This document shows positions 58,194-64,000 of a stretch of 64,000 bases of DNA, in pieces; the first letter of the stretch is position 1, and each line of letters starts with the position of its first letter. Origin of the DNA: an uncultured Eubacteriales bacterium. Lineage in GTDB: Bacteria; Bacillota; Clostridia; Christensenellales; CAG-138. Under the pieces are notes generated by a model that saw only the letters and a program-made list of their open reading frames with translations, made no database searches and was not told the DNA's origin. The position numbers and the translations under genes were made by a program. The DNA lies in contig UREK01000003.1 in NCBI GenBank assembly GCA_900546845.1, positions 32,129 through 96,128 on the forward strand, given 5' to 3'.

Positions 58194-59663
58194 ATGTTCA
58201 ATACGCTGTTCTCGCGCATGCTTGCTACCTATCTTTCCGTGATGCTGGCAATCCTGCTGCTGCTCGGCATTACTGTCGCGGGCATGTTTCAGAACCAGTA
58301 CATCGCGGAGCAGGAAAGCGAGCTTCGGCGTGAGGCGGAGGAAGTCACGCTTACGATCGTTACCAAATATCTTGACGATGATAAGCGCCCGGTCGCCATC
58401 GAAGAACTGGTGACGACAGCCCGTAAATACGACGCGCTTTTGCAGCTTGTGTTTGTGGATCAGGCGTTCGGCAACGTTTGCATGTACGACCGCACGTCTA
58501 CCAAGTGGCTCCCCGTCGCGGAAACATACCTGAGCAACGAGGCGGAGGAGATCATCTCAAGCATGAGCACGCGCCTCGAAAGCAATGTGTTTTCGGGATG
58601 GATCGACATCCCAACAATGTCCATCGCATGCCCCATCACGACTGGGGAAGGAATCGTGGTGGGCGCAATGTTTTTCCATACGGATATGAGCCGTACGAAC
58701 GACTCGATCCGCCAGGTGTACCTTGACGTGTTGCTTTCGGCCTGCGTTTCGGTGATCCTCGCGTTCCTTGCAGTGTCGTACATCACAGGGCGCATGACAA
58801 AGCCCATCACTGATATGAACAATATCGTGCGGCGGTTTTCCAAGGGTGAGTTCGATGCGCGGGTCAAGATCGTAAGCCGGGATGAGGTAGGCCAGCTTGG
58901 CCAGAGCTTCAACGTGATGGCAGACGAGCTTGATACGCTCGAACATTCCCGCAGGAGCTTCGTTGCAAACGTTTCCCACGAGCTGCGCTCGCCGCTTACC
59001 TCCATGCGCGGCTTCCTCGAGGCCATGCAGGATGGCACGATCCCGCAGGAGGAATACGGGAAGTATCTTGGCATCGTGATCGACGAAACCAAGCGCATGA
59101 CAGCTATGGTCAACGATTTGCTGGACCTTGCGCGCATCGAATCCGGGCAGACGGTGCTTAAGCTCGAATCGTTTGACATCAACGAGCTCATCATCCGCAC
59201 GCTGCTGACGTTTGAAGCGCGCATCAACGCAGCCAACATCGACGTTAACATGGACTTTGACGCGGAACATACCACTGTGGAAGCGGATCCGGATCAGATC
59301 GCGCAGGTCATACGGAACCTGATCGACAACGCGATCAAGTTTTCGCCCGCAGGCGGCATGCTGACCCTTAAAACGGAGGTCAGCAGGAAGGATGTGCGCG
59401 TTTCCGTGCAGGATGAGGGCGTCGGCATTGCGCCGGAAGATCTGCCGTATGTATTCGACCGGTTCTACAAGGCGGAAAAAGCGCATACGCCGTCCGGCTC
59501 GTCGACAGGCATCGGGCTTTCGATCGTAAAACGAATTGTAGAGCAGCATGGGCAAACTATCGTAGCGGAATCGCCGCCCGGCAAGGGCGCCTGTTTCACA
59601 TTTACGCTTAAATTATGCGAGCAGCAGGGGAAAACGCGCCCTTATGCCGCGCAACGGAGGTAA
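58194..59663 (+). CDS. Sensor histidine kinase
   Basis: This 489-residue membrane kinase has two membrane segments (about 10-35 and 170-195) around an extracellular sensor domain, a HAMP linker (TGRMTKPITDMNNIVRRFSKGEFDARV), and the DHp helix with phosphoacceptor His262 (NVSHELRSPLTSM). An ATPase domain follows with N-box NLIDNAIKFSP, G1 DEGVGIAPED and G2 GSSTGIGLSIVK. No PAS domain is evident. The start is ATG 58194 with AGGGAAGG upstream; a GTG at 58176 overlaps the regulator's stop. Four bases separate it from htrA. Confidence 0.94.
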   Translation: MFNTLFSRMLATYLSVMLAILLLLGITVAGMFQNQYIAEQESELRREAEEVTLTIVTKYLDDDKRPVAIEELVTTARKYDALLQLVFVDQAFGNVCMYDRTSTKWLPVAETYLSNEAEEIISSMSTRLESNVFSGWIDIPTMSIACPITTGEGIVVGAMFFHTDMSRTNDSIRQVYLDVLLSACVSVILAFLAVSYITGRMTKPITDMNNIVRRFSKGEFDARVKIVSRDEVGQLGQSFNVMADELDTLEHSRRSFVANVSHELRSPLTSMRGFLEAMQDGTIPQEEYGKYLGIVIDETKRMTAMVNDLLDLARIESGQTVLKLESFDINELIIRTLLTFEARINAANIDVNMDFDAEHTTVEADPDQIAQVIRNLIDNAIKFSPAGGMLTLKTEVSRKDVRVSVQDEGVGIAPEDLPYVFDRFYKAEKAHTPSGSSTGIGLSIVKRIVEQHGQTIVAESPPGKGACFTFTLKLCEQQGKTRPYAAQRR

Positions 59664-59666
59664 AAC

Positions 59667-60992
59667 ATGGAATACCCGAATTATTATTACGAACAAAACG
59701 GAGGACAAGAGCAGCCGCAGAATTCGTCTCCGCGGCGGGGTATCGGCGGCTATGTTGTGACGGCGGTCGTATTCACGATCATTGGCGCTCTGCTCGCAAC
59801 GATCTTGATGCCGTCTCTATATGATATTGCACGAGAGCCTGCGCAGGCTACGCCGACGCCGGATTTTCCCGGCTTCTTCCCGCAGGCTACGCCAACGCAG
59901 ACGGAGCCTGCGGAATCAGCGCGTCCTGCCTATACGCCGAATCCCACGACGCGGCCTATGCCGCAGCTCGACGGGGAAAGCCCCGTCATCGGCGACAGCA
60001 GCAACCCGATCCCGGACATCGTGGAGCAGGTGAGTTCCGGTGTGCTGGGCGTAATCAACTATGCCAACGCCCGGCAATTCGGCGGCCCCTATGTGGAGCA
60101 GGCCACGGGTTCTGCGTTCCTGATCTCCACGGAGGGTTACATTGTGACGAACGCGCACGTTGTAGAGGATGCGGATGCGGTCGCGGTCACTTTTGTAGAT
60201 GGCACAGAGATGGACGCGGAGCTGATCGGCATGGATAAGTCCATGGATATTGCGGTGCTTAAAATCGAGAGCGAAAATCTGCATGCGCTTAAACTTGGCG
60301 ATTCCGACTCGGTGCGCGTGGGAGAATTCACCATCGCCATCGGCGACCCGACCGGGCGCGAGTTGGCGGGCACGACAACCTTCGGCATTATCAGTGCAAC
60401 GGCGCGGGACGTCAACATCGATGGAAAAACGAACACCTATTTGCAGACGGATGCCGCTGTGAACCCAGGCAGCAGCGGCGGGCCGCTGCTCAATATGGCA
60501 GGCGAGGTGGTAGGCATTACTTCCGCAAAAACCGTTACCGCAAGCTATGATGAATACGGTAATGCGATCAGTGCGGAAGGCCTCGGCTTTGCAATCCCGA
60601 TCAACGACGCGATGAAAGTCATATCCCAGCTCATCACGAGCGGCTATGTGTTGCGCCCCGGAATCGGCGTGACGATCGGTGCGTGGGATGCACTTTCCGC
60701 GCAGGAATATGGCACGGTGGAGGGCATGCTCGTCGTATCCGTTACCAAGGATGGCCCGGCAGATGAAGCCGGCCTGCGTCCGAACGACATCATCGTGGAG
60801 GTGGACGGGGCGGCCGTTCCAACGCAGGACGAATTCGTGGCGCATGTTAAATCGAAATCGGTTGGGGACTCGCTTGAACTCAAAGTGTGGCGCGCGGGCG
60901 AGTATTTTGATACGATGCTTGTCATCGGCGACCTCAACACCATGGGCTCTGAGCTTGTAGGCGGAGAGGCGGATTACAATTTTTTCAAATAA
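59667..60992 (+). CDS. htrA: HtrA/DegP-like membrane serine protease
   Basis: This 441-residue protein is a quality-control protease. A Tyr/Gln/Asn-rich cytoplasmic head of 27 residues is followed by one membrane segment (GYVVTAVVFTIIGALLATIL), a Pro/Thr-rich linker, then the S1C protease domain with His164 (TNAHVV), Asp194 (SMDIAVLKI) and Ser270 (NPGSSGGPLL), and a PDZ domain from about residue 330 (RPGIGVTI, EAGLRPNDIIVEVDG). CGGAGGTAAAAC precedes the ATG. Its location just after a two-component system parallels CssRS-HtrA regulation in Bacillus. A terminator follows. Confidence 0.95.
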   Translation: MEYPNYYYEQNGGQEQPQNSSPRRGIGGYVVTAVVFTIIGALLATILMPSLYDIAREPAQATPTPDFPGFFPQATPTQTEPAESARPAYTPNPTTRPMPQLDGESPVIGDSSNPIPDIVEQVSSGVLGVINYANARQFGGPYVEQATGSAFLISTEGYIVTNAHVVEDADAVAVTFVDGTEMDAELIGMDKSMDIAVLKIESENLHALKLGDSDSVRVGEFTIAIGDPTGRELAGTTTFGIISATARDVNIDGKTNTYLQTDAAVNPGSSGGPLLNMAGEVVGITSAKTVTASYDEYGNAISAEGLGFAIPINDAMKVISQLITSGYVLRPGIGVTIGAWDALSAQEYGTVEGMLVVSVTKDGPADEAGLRPNDIIVEVDGAAVPTQDEFVAHVKSKSVGDSLELKVWRAGEYFDTMLVIGDLNTMGSELVGGEADYNFFK

Positions 60993-61011
60993 GCAAGCAT
61001 TTAAAACAGGA

Positions 61012-61043
61012 GCCGGCTGCCGCGCTTTCGCGGTAGCCGGTTT
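61012..61043 (+). terminator. Terminator after htrA
   Basis: CCGGCTGCCGCG (61013-61024) and CGCGGTAGCCGG (61029-61040) pair with one G-U wobble around a CTTT loop, followed by TTTGCG. The U-run is short. Confidence 0.65.
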
Positions 61044-61059
61044 GCGTGTGCATAGAATC

Positions 61060-61096
61060 CCGCCTTTTGGGGAACCTTTTACCCCAAAGGAGGCGG
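61060..61096 (+). promoter_or_regulatory. Hairpin covering the ribosome-binding site of the BofC-like gene
   Basis: CCGCC-T-TTTGGGG (61060-61072) can pair with CCCCAAA-GGA-GGCGG (61082-61096). The AAAGGAGG ribosome-binding site (61086-61093) lies entirely in the 3' arm, five bases before the start region. This would block translation unless the stem is opened. Confidence 0.55.
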
Positions 61097-61100
61097 TAAC

Positions 61101-61730
61101 ATGGCTTCAAAATCGTTTGTAAACGGCTTCCGCCCGCGCCGCACGCTGGTCGCCTGTGGGGTCGTGGCGATATTTTTGGTGGGGGCACTCTTCGGCGGCA
61201 TGGCTTCGCTGACGCTTTGGCCGCAGCAGCAAGAACCGATCGGCTTGATGCAGGCGGGGGAACCGGGAGCCTCCCCTACCCAGGAAACGCTGCCTGGGAA
61301 CGACGCGGAGGCGGTCGGCGGAGAACGCGCGGTTTGCGTCTTGGAAACGACGCAGGTGGATTGGATCAGCGCGTTTGGGGCTTGCGGGCACGAATGCGTG
61401 GAGAGCGACAACGAGAGTGCGGTAGGTATGACGCTGGCCGACCTTAAAAGCACCTATGCGGACTATGAAGTCCGTTTGTTTACGACCTCAAGAGTAAAGC
61501 TCAAACGCGAGCTTGCGGGATATTGCCCTAAGCATTATGTGCTTACGCTGGAACGCGGCAAAGTATGCGTAAAGCGGACGGACCCGGATACGTTTTTGCC
61601 GTATCTCGTGATGGAACTCCCCATATCCGCGGATACGCTCGACGAAGCGACGCGCTTGGAGCTGGAGGCAGGGCTTCCCTTTGATTCGCTGGAACTGATC
61701 GACGCATATTTTGAGAGCCTGGAGAGCTAG
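61101..61730 (+). CDS. BofC C-terminal-domain protein
   Basis: This 209-residue protein has one N-terminal membrane segment (LVACGVVAIFLVGALFGGMASL), a short linker and a domain resembling the BofC C-terminal domain: CGHECVESDNESAVGMTLADLKSTYADYEVRLF, then PKHYVLTLERGKVCVKRTDP and a Leu/Asp-rich helical end. BofC controls the SpoIVB protease that triggers sigma-K processing in Bacillus. bofC lies next to ruvAB in Bacillus and is directly upstream of ruvCAB here, which supports the match. It lacks the N-terminal BofC domain, so I leave the symbol blank. GGAGGCGG precedes the ATG but lies in a hairpin. Confidence 0.7.
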   Translation: MASKSFVNGFRPRRTLVACGVVAIFLVGALFGGMASLTLWPQQQEPIGLMQAGEPGASPTQETLPGNDAEAVGGERAVCVLETTQVDWISAFGACGHECVESDNESAVGMTLADLKSTYADYEVRLFTTSRVKLKRELAGYCPKHYVLTLERGKVCVKRTDPDTFLPYLVMELPISADTLDEATRLELEAGLPFDSLELIDAYFESLES

Positions 61731-61743
61731 GCCTATCTTTCCT

Positions 61744-61811
61744 TTGCCTAATCGGCAAAGCCATGGTAAAATAAGAATGGACTGGCCGGAGCGTTGCGCC
61801 AACCGGCCAGT
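61744..61811 (+). promoter_or_regulatory. ruvCAB promoter and 5'-end hairpin
   Basis: TTGCCT (61744-61749), a 17-base spacer and TAAAAT (61767-61772) form a promoter. The transcript would start near 61779, right at the perfect 9-bp inverted repeat ACTGGCCGG (61781-61789) and CCGGCCAGT (61803-61811). A 5'-terminal hairpin can protect mRNA. No LexA-type box was seen. Confidence 0.5.
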
Positions 61812-61841
61812 TAAACATATGGAAACGGATGGACAGCGGCG

Positions 61842-62339
61842 GTGATAATACTTGGCGTCGATCCCGGATACGCGATCCTGGGCTATGGTATCATTGAGGC
61901 TGAAAACCGGCGCCTCCGCCCGGTCGATTATGGCGTAATCGAAACAAAGGCGGGAGAGCCGTTCCCGGAGCGTCTGGAAAAGCTCTATTTGGGCATGCGC
62001 CAGCTTGTCGGCATCTACCGGCCGGAGCACATTGTGTTTGAAGAGCTTTTCTTTTACCGCAATACCACGACGGCGCTGCCGGTGGGCGCGGGGCGCGGGG
62101 TAGCCATGCTTGCTGCGCAGCAATCCGGCGTACCGCTTTACGAATACACGCCCATGCAGATCAAGCTTGCCGTGACTGGCAGCGGCCACGCGGATAAAAA
62201 GCAGGTGCAGCAGATGGTGCGCGTGCTTTTGAACCTCCGCGAGATTCCGAAGCCGGACGATGCGGCGGACGCGCTCGGCGCGGCTATCTGCCATGCGAAT
62301 ACGACGAGCGTTGCAGCCGAGGAATTCCGCATCAAATAA
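61842..62339 (+). CDS. ruvC: Holliday junction resolvase RuvC
   Basis: This 165-residue endonuclease cuts Holliday junctions. The acidic residues are in place: Asp in LGVDPG, Glu in FEELFF, and the Asp pair in KPDDAADALGAAICH. The start is GTG 61842, since RuvC proteins begin just before LG-x-DPG and no ATG is available; the ribosome-binding site is weak. ruvA and ruvB follow in the same operon, 26 and 6 bases apart. Confidence 0.95.
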   Translation: MIILGVDPGYAILGYGIIEAENRRLRPVDYGVIETKAGEPFPERLEKLYLGMRQLVGIYRPEHIVFEELFFYRNTTTALPVGAGRGVAMLAAQQSGVPLYEYTPMQIKLAVTGSGHADKKQVQQMVRVLLNLREIPKPDDAADALGAAICHANTTSVAAEEFRIK

Positions 62340-62365
62340 ACAAACGGATTGGAGAATGGAGAAGG

Positions 62366-62965
62366 ATGTACGCGCATATTCGGGGAACGGTTTCGGAGAT
62401 CCTGCCGGATCGCGTTGTGCTGGACGCCTGCGGCGTGGGGTATGAGCTGTTCTGCTCGGCGCAAACGCGCAAATGCCTGCGCGCTGGGGAGGAGCATAAG
62501 CTGTATGTGCATTTCCATCTTTCGCTTTCGCAGGATGTGATGGCGCTTTACGGGTTTGAAACGCAGGAGGAGCGCGCGATGTTCCGCCGGCTTATCGGCG
62601 TAACGCGCGTTGGGCCCAAGCTCGCGCTTTCCGTGCTCTCAGCGCTGAGCGTTTCGGATATTGCGGGCGCAATCCTGACCGAAAACGCCGCGGCGTTCGA
62701 CAAGGTGCCTGGAATGGGCCGCAAGACGGCCGCACGCGTGCTGCTCGAACTCAAGGAAAAGATCAGCCAGGACGAGATCGCTTCCGCCGGGCTCCCGCAG
62801 GCTGCTGCAACGGGGCTCGACATGCGCGGCGAGGCGGTCGCGGCGCTTGTGTCGCTCGGGTATGACGGTGTAACCGCCGGGCGTGCGGTCGCTGCGGTCG
62901 GCGAATGCGCCAAAGTGGAAGACATGATTACGCAGGCTTTGCGCGAGCTGGCGAAAAGGGGATAA
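62366..62965 (+). CDS. ruvA: Holliday junction branch migration protein RuvA
   Basis: This 199-residue protein binds four-way junctions and loads RuvB. Domain I is an OB fold (MYAHIRGTVSEILPDRVVLDACGVGYEL), domain II has the two helix-hairpin-helix motifs (LIGVTRVGPKLALSVLS and VPGMGRKTAARVLLELK), and domain III is the RuvB-contacting end (DMRGEAVAALVSLGYDGVTAGRAVAAV). A short GGAGAAGG precedes the ATG. Confidence 0.96.
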   Translation: MYAHIRGTVSEILPDRVVLDACGVGYELFCSAQTRKCLRAGEEHKLYVHFHLSLSQDVMALYGFETQEERAMFRRLIGVTRVGPKLALSVLSALSVSDIAGAILTENAAAFDKVPGMGRKTAARVLLELKEKISQDEIASAGLPQAAATGLDMRGEAVAALVSLGYDGVTAGRAVAAVGECAKVEDMITQALRELAKRG

Positions 62966-62971
62966 CGCTGC

Positions 62972-63959
62972 ATGGAAGAACGGCTCATTTCCTCCTCCAT
63001 GATGACGGAGGACGAACAAATCGAATACAGTCTGCGGCCCAAGTTCTTGAATGAATATATAGGCCAGCATAACGTAAAGGAGCATATGCGCATTTACATC
63101 GAAGCGGCAAAGCATCGCGGCGAGCCGCTTGACCATGCGCTGCTTTATGGCCCGCCGGGCCTTGGCAAGACCACCCTCGCGGCGATCATTGCAAATGAGA
63201 TGGGCGGGAATCTGCGCGTAACGAGCGGCCCAGCGATCTCCCACGCAGGCGACCTTGCGGCAATCCTGACCAACCTTGCCGCAGGGGATGTGCTTTTTAT
63301 CGACGAAATCCACCGCCTTAACGCGAGCGTGGAAGAGGTGCTCTACCCTGCGATGGAGGATTATGCGCTCGATATTATCATTGGAAAAGGCCCTTCCGCG
63401 CACTCGATTCGGCTCGACCTGCCGCATTTCACGCTTGTGGGCGCGACGACGCGCATGGGGCTGCTCACTTCGCCGCTGCGGGATCGCTTCGGCATCAAGG
63501 AACAGCTGGAGATGTATCCGCCAGAGGATCTCATGCACATCATCACGCGCAGCGCGGAGATTCTGAACGTGGAGATCGATCCGGAGGGTGCGCTTGAGAT
63601 CGCATCCCGTTCGCGCGGAACACCGCGCATCGTGAACCGTTTGCTCAAGCGCGTGCGCGATTATGCACAGGTGCGCGGCAACGGCATGATTGACCTCGCA
63701 ACTGCACGGGCGGCGCTTGAGATGCTTGCGATCGATGAGATCGGCCTTGACGCGGTGGACCGGCGTATGCTCAGCGTCATGATCGAGAAGTTCGGCGGCC
63801 GTGCTGTGGGGCTTGACACGATTGCTGCCGCGACTGGAGAGGATGCCACCACCATTGAGGATGTTTATGAACCCTACCTGTTGCAGCTCGGCCTGATCGC
63901 GCGTACGCCGCGCGGACGGATCGTGATGCCGCAAGGATATATACACATGGGATACACGC
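62972..63959 (+). CDS. ruvB: Holliday junction helicase RuvB, 3' end lost at the contig edge
   Basis: About 329 codons of RuvB are present. Walker A is YGPPGLGKTTLA, Walker B is VLFIDEIHRLN, the sensor I region is LVGATTRMGLLTSPLRDRFG, and the arginine-finger and C-terminal winged helix (VYEPYLLQLGLIARTPRGRIVMP) follow. Reading then runs at 63960 into the Nextera adapter and gives the known artefact peptide VSYTHLTLPTICS with no stop codon. The true C-terminus is only a few residues away. The start is ATG 62972 after AAAAGGGG. Confidence 0.93.
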
Positions 63960-64000
63960 CTGTCTCTTATACACATCTGACGCTGCCGACGATATGCAGT
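63960..64000 (+). other. Nextera sequencing adapter with i5 index (not biological)
   Basis: CTGTCTCTTATACACATCT (63960-63978) is the Nextera mosaic-end adapter, GACGCTGCCGACGA (63979-63992) its read-2-side extension, and TATGCAGT (63993-64000) the reverse complement of the i5 index ACTGCATA (S506/N506). The match to adapter plus index is exact. Everything from 63960 on should be trimmed. Confidence 0.97.

Noticed and set aside
62639..63976. 445-codon minus-strand frame starting MCIRDRR
   Set aside because: It is antisense to ruvA and ruvB, and its first residues are translated adapter sequence.
1..64000. CRISPR arrays, tRNA, rRNA, prophage, toxin-antitoxin or restriction systems
   Set aside because: None was seen on either strand by eye; a covariance-model scan for small RNAs was not possible.

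Overview
The window looks like one end of a contig from an endospore-forming member of the Firmicutes, most likely Clostridia, assembled from a metagenome. The evidence is a set of spore genes (spoIIID, sigG, yqfC, yqfD and a BofC-type protein), Gram-positive-type lipoproteins, RecD2, MutS2, PgpH, a fairly GC-rich composition, and a Nextera adapter plus index at the right edge (63960-64000). No rRNA, tRNA, CRISPR array, prophage or intact insertion sequence was seen. The lineage below class is not something I can fix from the sequence.

Layout. 1-3973 (minus): a Dpp/Opp-type ABC importer, solute-binding protein first, its last gene cut by the left edge. 4265-9887 (plus): a divergent accessory cluster with an RraA-like protein, MarR and LysR regulators, a DapA-family aldolase/lyase, a class V aminotransferase and an aldo/keto reductase. 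10126-13118: an MFS transporter overlapping a family 2 glycosidase. 13126-16796: mostly minus-strand genes (a broken GNAT-like gene, a secreted metallo-beta-lactamase-fold protein, an SDR, a MerR regulator) plus one small acyl carrier protein on plus. 16875-25875: a second oligopeptide-type importer operon driven by a MerR-style promoter and continuing into AroM-like, DUF917, Asp/Glu/hydantoin racemase-like and nitroreductase genes. 25942-26296: an AT-rich gap with a decayed transposase. 26351-31474: polysaccharide deacetylase, recD2, comF, spoIIID, an AEC-type carrier.

31669-34503 is the most striking region: a methionine importer (metN, metI, metQ) preceded by a good promoter, a 35-codon reading frame with 8 Met codons in 12 positions, and an intrinsic terminator just before metN. 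This has the layout of a leader-peptide transcription attenuator sensing methionine.

34542-63959 is mostly core chromosome: tcdA, sigG, yqfC-yqfD-phoH-pgpH-ybeY-cdd-era (a conserved Firmicutes order, here without dgkA), pdp, polA-coaE-slt with an overlapping orphan solute-binding protein, lspA-rluD, zapA, a U32 peptidase, mutS2, a DUF523-response regulator-histidine kinase-HtrA operon, a bofC-like gene, and ruvCAB. ruvB runs into the adapter, so the biological sequence stops at about 63959.
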